Shown here piece after piece: positions 8,875 through 17,686 of a stretch of DNA of 64,000 nucleotides. A program made the position numbers and the translations under genes. The notes beneath the pieces were generated by a model that was not told where the DNA came from, ran no database searches, and worked only from the letters and a program-made list of their open reading frames with translations. Within the stretch, counting starts at the first letter, position 1; every line of letters begins with the position of its first letter. The DNA comes from Sphingomonadaceae bacterium (lineage in GTDB: Bacteria > Pseudomonadota > Alphaproteobacteria > Sphingomonadales > Sphingomonadaceae), in assembly GCA_029268145.1 (NCBI GenBank), contig JAJUHA010000007.1:31378-95377 (forward strand), in the 5' to 3' direction.

Positions 8875-10314
8875 TCAGGCGAAGAGCTTGCCCGGATTCA
8901 GGATGTCTGCGGGGTCGAGCGCGGCCTTGATCGCCCGCATCGCCGCCAGCCGGCCGGGATCGCCGAGCCGGGCGAGCTCGGCCGCCTTGGCCGTGCCGAT
9001 CCCGTGCTCGGCCGAGATGGTGCCGCCGAAGCCGACGACCGTGTCGTGGAGCAGCCGCCGCGCCGCAGGGCCATGGCGGGCCAGCCAGTCGGAGGCGTCC
9101 GCCCCCGCCGGTGCGCGCAGGTTCCAGTGCAGGTTGCCGTCGCCCAGATGGCCGAAGACGAGCGGCCGGGCGCCGGGGAAGGCGCGGGCGAAGGCCGCGC
9201 GCGCGGCGGAATCGAAGGCCGGCACGTCGGCCACGGCGACTGCGACGTCATTCTTGAGCGAGGGGCCGTCCGCCTTCTCGGCAACCGGCAGGCTTTCCCG
9301 CAGCGCCCACAGCGCCTGCGCCTGCGCGCCCGTGCCGGCGAGCGTGCCATCGAGGATCTCGCCCGCCGCGAGCGCATCGGCGAGGGCCGATGCGAGCCGG
9401 TCGGCAAGCGGCGCGCCGGCGTCGGCGTCGGTCAGCTCGACGAGGCAGTTGAGCGGCGCCGGCTCGGCGAGCGGGGGCCGCGCGCCGGGCAGGTGGGCAA
9501 GGACGAGGGCGAGCCCATCGGCGGGGACCAGCTCGAAGGATTCGACCCGCTCGCCGACCGCCTGCCGCAGCCGGCCGAGAAGCGCGAGCGCGGCGGCAAG
9601 GTCGGCAACGCCCACCCAGGCGACCGCCGAGGCAGCGGGCAGCGGCACCAGCCGGAGCGCGGCGGCCGTGACGATTCCGAGCGTGCCTTCAGCCCCGATC
9701 AGCAGCTGCTTCACGTCGTAGCCGGCGGTGTCCTTCCGGAGCGGGGTGAGCTGGTCGAGGACCGTGCCGTCGGGAAGCACCGCCTCGAGGCCGAGCACGA
9801 GGTTGCGCATGGTGCCATGGCGCAGCACCTGGGTGCCGCCGGCGTTGGTCGAGACGAGGCCGCCGATCGTGGCGCTGCCCTTGGCGCCGAGCGAAAGAGG
9901 AAACATGGTGCCCGCTTCGCGCGCCGCCTCGTGGACATGGGCGAGGATCGCGCCGGCCTCGGCGACGAGGCAGAGGCCGGCCGCATCGACCGCGCGGATC
10001 CGCGCCATGCGCTGCATCGAGACGAGGATGGTGGGGCGCTCCGGGGCGGGCTCGGGGACCGAGCCGCCGACGAGGCCGGTGTTGCCGCCCTGGGGCACGA
10101 GCGCGGCGCCATGGGCGTGCGCCGCCCTGACCAGCGCCACCACCTCGGCCGTGGTGCGCGGGCGCGCGAGGAGATGGGCGACGCCGCGCTTCTGGCCGCG
10201 CCAGTCGAGGAGGTGCGGGGCGAGCGCCTCGGGGTCGGCCGTCGCGAGGCCGGGCGGAAGGGCGGCGAGCAGCGCCGCGACGGGGCTCTCGGGGGTGGCG
10301 GGGGCCGTCGCCAC
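8875..10314 (-). CDS. FAD-binding 2-hydroxyacid dehydrogenase (GlcD/D2HGDH-like)
   Basis: A 479-residue flavoprotein with an N-terminal PCMH-type FAD-binding domain (PQGGNTGLVGGSVP near residue 75, AKGSATIGGLVSTNAGG, LLIGAEGTLGIVT) and a C-terminal FAD-linked oxidase domain ending HGIGTAKAAELARLGDPG. GHLGDGNLHWNL supplies metal-binding His residues. The family includes glycolate oxidase GlcD, D-lactate dehydrogenases and D-2-hydroxyglutarate dehydrogenase; the single-subunit, full-length form fits the last two best. GTG at 10314 lies 6 nt after the phaR stop, so it is probably co-transcribed with phaR. Confidence 0.9.
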   Translation of the reverse strand: MATAPATPESPVAALLAALPPGLATADPEALAPHLLDWRGQKRGVAHLLARPRTTAEVVALVRAAHAHGAALVPQGGNTGLVGGSVPEPAPERPTILVSMQRMARIRAVDAAGLCLVAEAGAILAHVHEAAREAGTMFPLSLGAKGSATIGGLVSTNAGGTQVLRHGTMRNLVLGLEAVLPDGTVLDQLTPLRKDTAGYDVKQLLIGAEGTLGIVTAAALRLVPLPAASAVAWVGVADLAAALALLGRLRQAVGERVESFELVPADGLALVLAHLPGARPPLAEPAPLNCLVELTDADAGAPLADRLASALADALAAGEILDGTLAGTGAQAQALWALRESLPVAEKADGPSLKNDVAVAVADVPAFDSAARAAFARAFPGARPLVFGHLGDGNLHWNLRAPAGADASDWLARHGPAARRLLHDTVVGFGGTISAEHGIGTAKAAELARLGDPGRLAAMRAIKAALDPADILNPGKLFA

Positions 10315-10320
10315 CGCGCG

Positions 10321-10890
10321 TCAGTCCCTCGACAGGCGGTCGAGCCGGGCCTTCAGCGCCTGGAGCTCGTCCTTCAGCTCCTGGATGTTGTCGGGCTCGT
10401 GCCGCGCCGGGGCGGGCACGTTCAAGAGCGGGTTGGCGTTGCGCCACATGTCGGCTGCGGCCTGCATCATCTGCATGTTCTGCCGGACCAGCGCCTCGAA
10501 CGCGGCCGAGGCTGGTGCATTGCCGCTCATCAGCCCGGCGAAGGCGGTGCGGAACTGTTCCTGGTTGCGGCGGAAGGCCTCCATCGACGCCTCGAGATAG
10601 AGCGGCACCACCGACTGCATCTGGTCACCATACATGGCGATGATCTGGCGCAGGAAGGAGGCCGGCAGCATGGTCGCGCCGCGCGTCTCCTCCTCCATGA
10701 TGATCTGGGTGAGGACATTGTGGGTGATGTCCTCGCCCGACTTGGCGTCGATCACCTTGAACTCCCGCCCCTCGCGGGTCATCGTCGAGAGATGGTCGAG
10801 GGTGATGTAGGAGGAGGTCTCGGTGTTGTAGAGCCGGCGGTTGGCATATTTCTTGACGATGACCGGTTCCGCCCCGTTCGCTTCCGACAT
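10321..10890 (-). CDS. phaR: Polyhydroxyalkanoate synthesis repressor
   Basis: A 189-residue PhaR. The N-terminal DNA-binding/accumulation domain (VIVKKYANRRLYNTETSSYITLDHL, residues 9-33) is near-invariant in the family. A PHB-accumulation regulatory repeat with LTQIIMEEE and FLRQIIAMYGDQM follows, then a C-terminal coiled-coil-like tail (IQELKDELQALKARLDRL). The family represses phasin and PHA genes and is released by nascent PHA. The ATG at 10890 was preferred over the in-frame TTG at 10893 because AGAAGGG stands at good spacing. It is divergent from the phaC-like/phaA pair across 90 bp. Confidence 0.95.
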   Translation of the reverse strand: MSEANGAEPVIVKKYANRRLYNTETSSYITLDHLSTMTREGREFKVIDAKSGEDITHNVLTQIIMEEETRGATMLPASFLRQIIAMYGDQMQSVVPLYLEASMEAFRRNQEQFRTAFAGLMSGNAPASAAFEALVRQNMQMMQAAADMWRNANPLLNVPAPARHEPDNIQELKDELQALKARLDRLSRD

Positions 10891-10980
10891 CAATCGACCC
10901 TTCTTCCGGCTGGTGGCGGAGCCTTCCTGCCCGCGCCTTCGCTGCGCGGCTTAGCATGTGCAGCATGAAAGCGCAAAGCC

Positions 10981-12063
10981 ATGCGCGGGCGGTCTGAACC
11001 GCGGGCAGCCGGCGCCGCGCCCGGCGGCGGGCCGCGCGGGCCGCACCCGCTGCCGCTCTTCCTCGGGCTCCTGCTGCGCGAAAGCGGCGGCGATCCTGCC
11101 CGGCTGCGGGCCATGCTCGACGGGCTTGCCCGCTACCAGCAGGCGCCCGCGCCCCCGGAGACGCGCTGGCCGGCGCCGCTGGCCCGGGCCGGTAGCGCCA
11201 GCCTGCGCCCGCTTGCCGGGCCTGCCGATGGCCCGCCCGTCCTGCTCCTTCCCTCGATCATCAACGGCGCTGAGGTGCTCGACCATGGCCCGCGCCAGTC
11301 GCTCGCCCGGGCGCTCGGCGCGGCGGGCGCGCGCGTGCTGCTGCTCGACTGGGGCGACCTTGCCGGCGAGCGCCGGCTCGGCCTTTCTGGGCTCGTCAGC
11401 CGGCGGATCGCGCCGCTCGTCGCGCGGCTGGGCCGCCCGGTCGGCGTGGTCGGCTACTGCCTTGGCGGAACGCTGGGGATCGGCCTTGCCGCGGCCTTCC
11501 CGGCCCTCGTGTCGCGGCTTGCCCTGATCGCTGCGCCGTGGCGCTTCGCTGGCTACCCTGCCGAGGCGCGGGCGGGCGCGCGGGCCGCCTGGTCCGGGAT
11601 CGAGGCGGCCGGCCGCGCGCTTGGCGCCGTGCCGATGGCGCTCCTCAATCCGCTGTTCTGGGCGATCGATTCCGCCGCGGTTGCAGCGAAGTTCGAGCGA
11701 CTCGGGCGGGTGCCGCCCGCGCCCGAGGCGCTGGCGGCCTTTGCCGCGCTCGAGGACTGGGCCGGGACCGGCCCGCCGCTCCCGCTTCCGGCCGCACGGG
11801 ACATCTTCGCGCATGGCATCGGCCGGGACCGGTTCGGCCGCGGCCGCTGGCGCATCGCCGGCCGGCCGGTCCGCGCCGAGGCGCTTCGCCTGCCGCTCCT
11901 CGACATCCGCGGCACGACGGACCGGCTGGTGCCCGAGGCGACGGCGCCGGCGGTGCCGGGCATGGCGCGGCTTCGGCTGGAGACCGGCCATGTCGGCATG
12001 ATCGTCGGCCGCCGGCGCGCGGCGCTGCTGCAACCGCTTTCCACCTTCCTCCTGAGCGACTAG
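10981..12063 (+). CDS. Short PHA synthase-like alpha/beta hydrolase (PhaC-like)
   Basis: A 360-residue alpha/beta hydrolase whose core matches PHA synthases. The lipase-like box is GYCLGG with Cys160, not Ser, as nucleophile. Asp314 is in [11 protein letters not shown] and His337 in [10 protein letters not shown]. The block VLLLDWGDL before the box also fits PhaC. It lacks the long N-terminal domain of class I enzymes and is about the size of a class III PhaC, but no phaE is adjacent. The context (divergent phaR, downstream phaA) supports a role in polyhydroxyalkanoate metabolism. It could be a polymerase, an accessory synthase or a Cys-hydrolase. Confidence 0.75.
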   Translation: MRGRSEPRAAGAAPGGGPRGPHPLPLFLGLLLRESGGDPARLRAMLDGLARYQQAPAPPETRWPAPLARAGSASLRPLAGPADGPPVLLLPSIINGAEVLDHGPRQSLARALGAAGARVLLLDWGDLAGERRLGLSGLVSRRIAPLVARLGRPVGVVGYCLGGTLGIGLAAAFPALVSRLALIAAPWRFAGYPAEARAGARAAWSGIEAAGRALGAVPMALLNPLFWAIDSAAVAAKFERLGRVPPAPEALAAFAALEDWAGTGPPLPLPAARDIFAHGIGRDRFGRGRWRIAGRPVRAEALRLPLLDIRGTTDRLVPEATAPAVPGMARLRLETGHVGMIVGRRRAALLQPLSTFLLSD

Positions 12064-12091
12064 AGCAGCGCGCGGCTTCGAGGAGGATGCA

Positions 12092-13264
12092 ATGGTGGAC
12101 GTGGTCATCACCGCCGCGCGGCGGACGGCGGTCGGGAGCTTCATGGGCAGCTTCGGCGCGACGCCGGCGCACCAGCTGGGCGCCGAGGCGATTCGCGCCG
12201 CGCTTGCCGACAGCGGCGTCGCCGGCGCGGAGGTGGGCGAGGTGATCCTGGGCCAGGTGCTGACGGCAGCGCAGGGCCAGAACCCGGCGCGCCAGGCCGC
12301 CATGGCCGCCGGCGTTCCGCAGGAGGTGCCGGCCTGGGGCGTGAACCAGGTGTGCGGCTCGGGCCTGCGCGCCGTGGCGCTTGCCGCCCAGGCCATCCGC
12401 AACGGCGACCATGCCGTGATGGTCGCCGGCGGGCAGGAATCCATGTCGCTCTCGCCCCATGCCCAGACGCTGCGGCCCGGCACCAAGATGGGCGCGATCG
12501 AGTTCGTCGACACGATGATCCGGGACGGGCTGTGGTGCGCCTTCAACGGCTACCACATGGGGATCACGGCCGAGAATGTCGCCGAACGCTACCAGATCGG
12601 CCGCGACGCGCAGGATGCCTTTGCCGCGGCCTCGCAGAACAAGGCGGAAGCCGCGCGCAAGGCCGGCCGCTTCCGCGACGAGATCGTGCCGGTCACGGTG
12701 AAGGGCCGCAAGGGCGACACGGTGGTCGACACCGACGAATATATCCGCGACGGTGCAACCGTGGAGGCGATGGCCGGCCTCAGGCCGGCGTTCCGCAAGG
12801 ACGGCACGGTGACGGCCGCCAACGCCTCGGGGATCAACGATGGTGCCGCGGCGCTCGTTCTCATGTCGGCCGAGGAAGCGGCAAGGCGCGGCGCGCCCGT
12901 CCTGGCGCAGGTGAAGAGCTGGGCCTCGGCCGGGGTGGACCCGGCCGTCATGGGGCTGGGCCCGGTGCCGGCCACGAGGAAGGCGCTGGAGAAGGCCGGC
13001 TGGACGGTCGGCGATCTCGACCTCGTCGAGGCGAACGAGGCCTTCGCCGCGCAGGCGCTGGCAGTGGGCCAGGAGCTCGGCCTCGATCCCGAACGGCTCA
13101 ACGTGAATGGCGGGGCGATCGCCATCGGTCACCCGATCGGCGCGTCCGGGGCGCGAATCCTTGTCACTCTGCTTCACGAGATGCAGAAGCGGGACGCGAG
13201 GAAGGGGCTCGCCACGCTGTGCATCGGCGGCGGCATGGGGATTGCGCTCACGGTCGAACGCTGA
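12092..13264 (+). CDS. phaA: Acetyl-CoA C-acetyltransferase (beta-ketothiolase)
   Basis: A 390-residue thiolase that condenses two acetyl-CoA to acetoacetyl-CoA or works in reverse. The acyl-accepting Cys88 is in [11 protein letters not shown], His347 in GHPIGASGA, and Cys377 in [13 protein letters not shown] 12092 has a strong AGGAGG. It lies 28 bp after the PhaC-like gene and on the same strand, which supports the biosynthetic (PhaA) assignment. phaB (acetoacetyl-CoA reductase) is not in the window. Confidence 0.93.
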   Translation: MVDVVITAARRTAVGSFMGSFGATPAHQLGAEAIRAALADSGVAGAEVGEVILGQVLTAAQGQNPARQAAMAAGVPQEVPAWGVNQVCGSGLRAVALAAQAIRNGDHAVMVAGGQESMSLSPHAQTLRPGTKMGAIEFVDTMIRDGLWCAFNGYHMGITAENVAERYQIGRDAQDAFAAASQNKAEAARKAGRFRDEIVPVTVKGRKGDTVVDTDEYIRDGATVEAMAGLRPAFRKDGTVTAANASGINDGAAALVLMSAEEAARRGAPVLAQVKSWASAGVDPAVMGLGPVPATRKALEKAGWTVGDLDLVEANEAFAAQALAVGQELGLDPERLNVNGGAIAIGHPIGASGARILVTLLHEMQKRDARKGLATLCIGGGMGIALTVER

Positions 13265-13272
13265 GCCGGGAG

Positions 13273-13857
13273 ATGCCGGGCGAGGCCGAGGCCGGCGCAA
13301 TCCCCGGGGCCCTTTCGGCGCCGCGCCCGCTGCGGCCGGTGGCACCGGGCCCGGCCGAGACCATCCTCTGGGAGGGGCGCCCTTCGGTCGGCGCCGGGCG
13401 CCTGCTCGAGCTCCTGTTCCTGCTCATCCTGCTCGGCCTGTTCACCTGGGTGGCCGTGCTCCTCATCCTTCCCCATCTGGCGGGCTCGGCCTTCGCCGGC
13501 CAGCCGGGGCCCGAGGCGCTGCCGCTCGTCCTGGCGCTCGTCGTCGGCACCGTCGTCATCATCGCGCTTCCGGTGTGGCTGCGCTCCTCGGCGCGCGGCC
13601 GCGCGCGCTACATGCTCACCAACCGGCGCGCCCTCGTCTGGCTGGGGCGCAGCATCCTCGGCGAGGTCATCCTGTTCGGCGCCGAGATGGAGGTGACGCC
13701 CACCGGGCTCGGCTTCTGGGCGCCGGGCCTCTACCTCGACTGGCGGCTGAAGGATGAGCGGCCCGACCAGCTCCGCTTCGAGCGGCTGCCCGACCCGGAG
13801 GCCGTCGCTGCCCTTGCCGAGGCGCATGGCGCGCGCCGGCTGCCACCCCCGGCCTAG
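13273..13857 (+). CDS. Small membrane protein with bacterial PH-like C-terminus
   Basis: A 194-residue protein not assigned to a named family. Two strong transmembrane segments lie at about residues 46-68 (LLELLFLLILLGLFTW region) and 86-105. After the second, the motif ARYMLTNRRALVWLGRS resembles the YxxTxxRxxxxxG core of bacterial PH (YdbS/YdbT-like) domains. Start ATG 13273 lies 8 nt after the phaA stop with a GGGAG upstream. The 3' end overlaps the convergent GST gene by 4 nt. Function unknown; a membrane-associated lipid- or protein-binding role is only a guess from the PH-like segment. Confidence 0.65.
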   Translation: MPGEAEAGAIPGALSAPRPLRPVAPGPAETILWEGRPSVGAGRLLELLFLLILLGLFTWVAVLLILPHLAGSAFAGQPGPEALPLVLALVVGTVVIIALPVWLRSSARGRARYMLTNRRALVWLGRSILGEVILFGAEMEVTPTGLGFWAPGLYLDWRLKDERPDQLRFERLPDPEAVAALAEAHGARRLPPPA

Positions 13858-14486
13858 GCGGCCGTGCTGGGACGCGCCTTCATCGCCTGCTGCCAGGCGG
13901 CAAGCGTCGGGTGGCCGTCCTCCGCCTTCAGCCCCACCCAGCGGGCGAAGTCGAGGCAGACGATCGCGCTGATGTCGGCCACGGTGTAGCGCTCCCCGGC
14001 GACGAACGGGCTTGCCGCAAGGCGCGCCTCGAGCATGTCGAGAAAGCCGCGGGCGAGCAGCAGGCCGCGTTCCGCCAGCTCGGGGATCTGCGGGGTCGGC
14101 GGGCCGGCCCCGGGGGCGGCGCGGTTGGCGAAGGCCGGGCGGCTGTTGCGGAAGGCGGCGGCGATGTTGAAGAGCCCCTCGAACTCGATCCGCCGCTGCC
14201 ACGCCTCGATCCGCGCGATCTCGAGCGCATCCCGGCCGAACAGGTTGGGCTCGGGCTGGAGCGCCTCGAAATAGCGGCAGATGGCGATCGATTCGTCGAG
14301 GATGGTGCCGTCGTCGAGCACGAGGGTGGGCACCACGCCGCGCGGGTTCACGGCGAGATAGGCGGGCGCGAGATTCTCCCCCTTCTGGATGTCGACCTCC
14401 ACCCGCGGCACCTCGATCCCCTTCTCGGCGAGGAAGATCCGCACCCGGCGCGGGTTGGGCGCGAGCGCCATGTCGTAGAGCTTCAT
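13854..14486 (-). CDS. Glutathione S-transferase
   Basis: A 210-residue GST. The N-terminal thioredoxin-like domain contains the GSH-contacting VVPTLVLDDGTILDESIAICRY (around residues 50-70). The all-helical C-terminal domain carries FVAGERYTVADIS, the conserved folding-box Asp. ATG 14486 is preceded by AAAGGGGCAGGG. The start MKLYDMALAPNPRR is typical of beta/theta-like bacterial enzymes. The substrate is unknown. Maleylacetoacetate isomerase (a zeta GST) is missing from the tyrosine operon at 50 kb, but the motifs here do not match the zeta class (no SSCS/C-WRVRIAL start), so I do not equate them. Confidence 0.88.
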   Translation of the reverse strand: MKLYDMALAPNPRRVRIFLAEKGIEVPRVEVDIQKGENLAPAYLAVNPRGVVPTLVLDDGTILDESIAICRYFEALQPEPNLFGRDALEIARIEAWQRRIEFEGLFNIAAAFRNSRPAFANRAAPGAGPPTPQIPELAERGLLLARGFLDMLEARLAASPFVAGERYTVADISAIVCLDFARWVGLKAEDGHPTLAAWQQAMKARPSTAA

Positions 14487-14665
14487 CCCTGCCCCTTTCC
14501 TTTCCGGCGCCGATCGCCTATCGCGCGCGGCCATGCTGCACCACCTCTCTCTCCTGCGACGCGGCTGACCGCCGCGCGCACTCCGCGCGCGGCGGGCGGG
14601 CGGCTGGCGGCCGTCCGGACGATCGGGCGACGAGCCGCCCGGGTTTCCAGCCGATGGAGAGTGGA

Positions 14666-15241
14666 ATGATCAGCATGATCATCAGGCCGCGCGAGGCGGC
14701 AGACCTTGGCGAAGTGGAGGCGCTCGTCGCCCGCTGCTTTCCCCCCGAACGCCAGCGGCGGACGGCAGCCCTGCTGCGCGGCGCCTCGGACCCGCTGCCG
14801 GGCCTTGCCTTCGTCGCCGCCGAGACCGACGTGACCGGCCGGATCGGCCGGATCGTCGGCGCGGTCGCCTGCCACCCGGTCGTCTGGGAAGGGGCAGGCG
14901 GCAGCCGGCGCACCCTTGCGCTGCTCGGCCCGCTGGTGAGCCACCCCGAGCGGCGCGGCGAGGGGATCGGCCTTGCGCTGATGGCCCGGACAATCGCCGC
15001 GCTCGACCGGCTCCGGGCCGACTCGATGCTGATCGGCGATGCCCCCTATTATGGCCGGTTCGGCTATGGCGCGGAGGCGACTGCCGGCTGGCGCCTTCCC
15101 GGCCCGGTAGAGCCGGAGCGGCTGCTGCTCCGCGCGCGCGACCCCGAGGCCTGGGCGGGCCCGGCACGGGTGGTGCCCGCCCGCCTCCGGCCGGTGCGGC
15201 CGCGCATGGCCCCGCCCGACCCCGGCCTGCGGGCGGCCTGA
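14666..15241 (+). CDS. GNAT family N-acetyltransferase
   Basis: A 191-residue GNAT protein. Strand 4 and the acetyl-CoA pyrophosphate loop are read as LGPLVSHPERRGEGIGLALM, which matches the Q/RxxGxG/A motif (ERRGEGIG). It is followed by IGDAPYYGRFGYG, typical of the YhbS-type subfamily. ATG 14666 was chosen because GGAGAG precedes it; ATGs at 14654 and 14675 are alternatives. Substrate unknown. It is divergent from the GST across about 180 bp, a stretch that holds GC-rich inverted repeats but no gene. Confidence 0.85.
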   Translation: MISMIIRPREAADLGEVEALVARCFPPERQRRTAALLRGASDPLPGLAFVAAETDVTGRIGRIVGAVACHPVVWEGAGGSRRTLALLGPLVSHPERRGEGIGLALMARTIAALDRLRADSMLIGDAPYYGRFGYGAEATAGWRLPGPVEPERLLLRARDPEAWAGPARVVPARLRPVRPRMAPPDPGLRAA

Positions 15242-15286
15242 CGCAGCGCTTGAACCCCGGTCCGGCCTCGGGCAATCGCTGCGGCG

Positions 15287-15892
15287 ATGACCGCGGACCC
15301 GGCCGACACTCCGATCCGCCGCGAGCTGCCCTCGCTTGCCGGCCTGTCGCTCGCCGATGCAGCGCGCGCGCTGGCCGAGAAGCGCCTGCCCCCGGTCGAC
15401 GCGTGGAACCCGCCGCACTGCGGCCATTCCGACATGCGGATCGCGCGCGACGGCACCTGGTTCCATGGCGGCACCCCCATCGGCCGGCCGGCGCTGGTGC
15501 GGCTCTTTTCCACCATCCTGCGGCGCGAGCCCGATGGCCGCTTCGTGCTGGTCACGCCGGTCGAGAAGCTCGACATCGATGTCGAGGATGCCCCGCTCGT
15601 CGCCGTCGAGGTGAAGAGCGAGGGGCAAGGCCGTGAGCGCGACCTTCTCTTCCGCCTCGCGACCGACGAGATCGTCATCGCCGGGCCTGATCACCCGCTG
15701 CGCTTCGCCAGCGAACTGCCGGGCGTGCCGCGCCCCTATCTCCATGTCCGCGGGCGGATCGGCAACGGGATCGAGGCGCTGATCGGGCGCGGCGCCTTCT
15801 ACGAGCTTGCCGAATGGGCGCTTGCCGAGCAGGCGGACGGGCAGCCGCTCGGGCTCTGGAGCGGGGGCGCCTTCTTTGCCTTCCCTGCTTGA
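15287..15892 (+). CDS. DUF1285 domain-containing protein
   Basis: A 201-residue protein of the DUF1285 family, a widespread proteobacterial family of unknown role. Recognition rests on VDAWNPPHCGHSDMRIARDGTWFHGG, IGRPALVRLFSTILRRE, and the LVTPVEKLDIDVEDAPLVAVEV block in the expected order and length. It is the first gene of a coupled trio: its 3' end overlaps the start of the Nudix hydrolase, which overlaps the CCA-adding enzyme. The conserved neighbourhood (Nudix, tRNA nucleotidyltransferase) suggests a housekeeping role. Confidence 0.88.
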   Translation: MTADPADTPIRRELPSLAGLSLADAARALAEKRLPPVDAWNPPHCGHSDMRIARDGTWFHGGTPIGRPALVRLFSTILRREPDGRFVLVTPVEKLDIDVEDAPLVAVEVKSEGQGRERDLLFRLATDEIVIAGPDHPLRFASELPGVPRPYLHVRGRIGNGIEALIGRGAFYELAEWALAEQADGQPLGLWSGGAFFAFPA

Positions 15893-16478
15893 CCTGATCG
15901 AGGCCCGGCTCGGCCAGCCGGGGGCCGCGCTGCTCGACGGGGACTGGGCGATCGGCGGCTCGGCCACGCCCGAGCCCGCGCCGCCGTCGCGTGCCGTGCC
16001 GGCGGCGGTGCTGGTTCCGGTCATCGCCCGGCGCGAGCCCTCGCTGCTCCTCACCGAGCGCACCCCGCACCTGCGCACCCATGCCGGCCAGGTCGCCTTT
16101 CCGGGCGGGCGGATCGACCCCGGCGATGCCGGCCCGGTTGCCGCGGCGCTGCGCGAGGCCGAGGAGGAGGTGGGGCTTGCGCCCGGCCTCGTGCGGGTGC
16201 TCGGCCTTGCCGACCGCTACCTCACCGGCACCGGCTATGCGGTCACGCCCGTGATTGGTGCGATTCCGCCCGATCCGCCGCTCCGCCTCAACGCCGAGGA
16301 GGTCGCCGGCGTGTTCGAGGTGCCGCTCGCCTTCGCGCTCGACCCGGCCAACCATCAGCTGCGCGAGGCCGAATGGCAGGGGCGGCTGCGGCGCTTCTAC
16401 GTCATCGAGTGGCAGGACCGGACCATCTGGGGCGCGACGGCGGCGATGCTGGTCAACCTCGCCGCCCGCCTCGCCTGA
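15876..16478 (+). CDS. Nudix hydrolase, CoA pyrophosphatase type
   Basis: A roughly 200-residue Nudix protein. The Nudix box GGRIDPGDAGPVAAALREAEEEVG has the REAEEEVG core, and the upstream GGRIDPGD block is that of CoA diphosphatases (NudL-like), which cut CoA to phosphopantetheine and 3',5'-ADP. No ATG is available before the conserved region; TTG at 15876, inside the DUF1285 3' end, is the most plausible start (LPSLLDLIEARL), but this is inferred. The stop overlaps the next start as TGATG. Confidence 0.85.
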   Translation: MPSLLDLIEARLGQPGAALLDGDWAIGGSATPEPAPPSRAVPAAVLVPVIARREPSLLLTERTPHLRTHAGQVAFPGGRIDPGDAGPVAAALREAEEEVGLAPGLVRVLGLADRYLTGTGYAVTPVIGAIPPDPPLRLNAEEVAGVFEVPLAFALDPANHQLREAEWQGRLRRFYVIEWQDRTIWGATAAMLVNLAARLA

Positions 16479-17677
16479 TGCGGGGCATGGCGCGGGTCGA
16501 TCCGGGGATCTGGCGCAGCCGCCCGCAGATGAGCCGGCTGCTCTCGGCGCTCGACGCCGGTTCGGGCGCGACCCGGGTGGTGGGCGGCGCCGTGCGCGAC
16601 GGCCTGCTCGGCCTCCCGGTGGCCGACATCGACTTCGCCACCAGGCTCGCGCCCGGCGCCGTCATCGCCGCGCTCGAGGCGGCGGGGCTGAAGGCCGTGC
16701 CCACCGGCCTGTCCCACGGCACCGTCACGGCGGTGGCCGGCGGCCGCGGCTACGAGGTCACCACGCTGCGCGAGGATGTCGAGACCGACGGGCGGCGGGC
16801 CCGGGTCGCCTTCACCGACGACTGGCGCGCCGACGCCGCCCGCCGCGACTTCACCATCAACGCGCTCTACGCCGACCCGCTCACCGGCGAGGTCATGGAC
16901 TGGTTCGGCGGGGTCGACGACCTTGCCGCCAGGGTGGTGCGCTTCATCGGCGACCCGCTCGCGCGCATCGCCGAGGACCATCTGCGGATCCTGCGCTTCT
17001 TCCGCTTCTCCGGCCGCTATGCCGACACGCTCGACCCGGCCGGCCTTGCCGCCTGCGCAGCGCGCGCCGGCGATCTCCTGACCCTGTCGCGCGAGCGGGT
17101 GCGCGACGAGCTCCTCAGGATCCTGGCCGGCCCCGCGCCCGACCGGATCCTCGCCGTGATGCGCGACCATGGCATCCTCGCCATCATCCTGCCCGAGGCC
17201 GGCGACGTCGAGCGGCTGTCGCGCCTGCTGGCGGCCGAGGCGCGGGCCGGGGCCATGCCTTCACCCCTCCGGCGGCTGGCTGCGCTGCTCCCCGAGGATC
17301 CGGCGCTTGCTCCCGCGCTCGCCGGCCGGCTGCGCCTGGCCAATGCCGAACGGGCCCGGCTGGCCGCCATCCTGGCGCCCGGCACCGTCCCGCCCGATCC
17401 GCGCGCGCTCGCCTTTCGCATCGGCGCCGAGGCGACGATCGACCGCCTGCTCCTGACCGACGACCCGCGCGCGGCGGAGTGGCTGCCGCGCCTCGTCGCC
17501 TGGCATCCGCCGCGGCTTCCCGTCTCGGGCCGCGACCTCATCGCGATGGGCCTTCCGCCCGGGCCGCAGGTGTCGCGCGCCCTCGCCGAGGTGGAGGCGC
17601 GCTGGATCGCCGCCGGCTTCCCGCCCGATCGCGCGGAGGTGCTGGCGCTCGCCCGCGCGGTGCTCGGCGTTCGCTAG
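16478..17677 (+). CDS. cca: CCA tRNA nucleotidyltransferase
   Basis: A 399-residue class II CCA-adding enzyme or poly(A)-polymerase-like nucleotidyltransferase. The N-terminal head has VVGGAVRDGLLG, the catalytic carboxylates in VADIDFAT and the RRDFTINAL motif. The neck block EDHLRILRFFRFSGRYA follows, then a helical body and tail. The family completes or repairs tRNA 3' ends. ATG 16478 overlaps the Nudix stop by 1 nt (TGATG). The gene ends 9 bp before the stop of the convergent aldo/keto-reductase-like gene. Confidence 0.95.
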   Translation: MRGMARVDPGIWRSRPQMSRLLSALDAGSGATRVVGGAVRDGLLGLPVADIDFATRLAPGAVIAALEAAGLKAVPTGLSHGTVTAVAGGRGYEVTTLREDVETDGRRARVAFTDDWRADAARRDFTINALYADPLTGEVMDWFGGVDDLAARVVRFIGDPLARIAEDHLRILRFFRFSGRYADTLDPAGLAACAARAGDLLTLSRERVRDELLRILAGPAPDRILAVMRDHGILAIILPEAGDVERLSRLLAAEARAGAMPSPLRRLAALLPEDPALAPALAGRLRLANAERARLAAILAPGTVPPDPRALAFRIGAEATIDRLLLTDDPRAAEWLPRLVAWHPPRLPVSGRDLIAMGLPPGPQVSRALAEVEARWIAAGFPPDRAEVLALARAVLGVR

Positions 17678-17686
17678 CCGGGCGCC

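Noticed and set aside
10891..10980. PhaR operator in the phaR/phaC-like divergent region
   Set aside because: TGC/GCA-rich words are present (GCATGTGCAGCATG), but the spacing does not clearly match published PhaR sites, so no site is called.
13854..14486. The GST as maleylacetoacetate isomerase for the tyrosine operon
   Set aside because: The N-terminal active-site signature of zeta-class isomerases is not seen, and the gene is 35 kb from hmgA/fahA.
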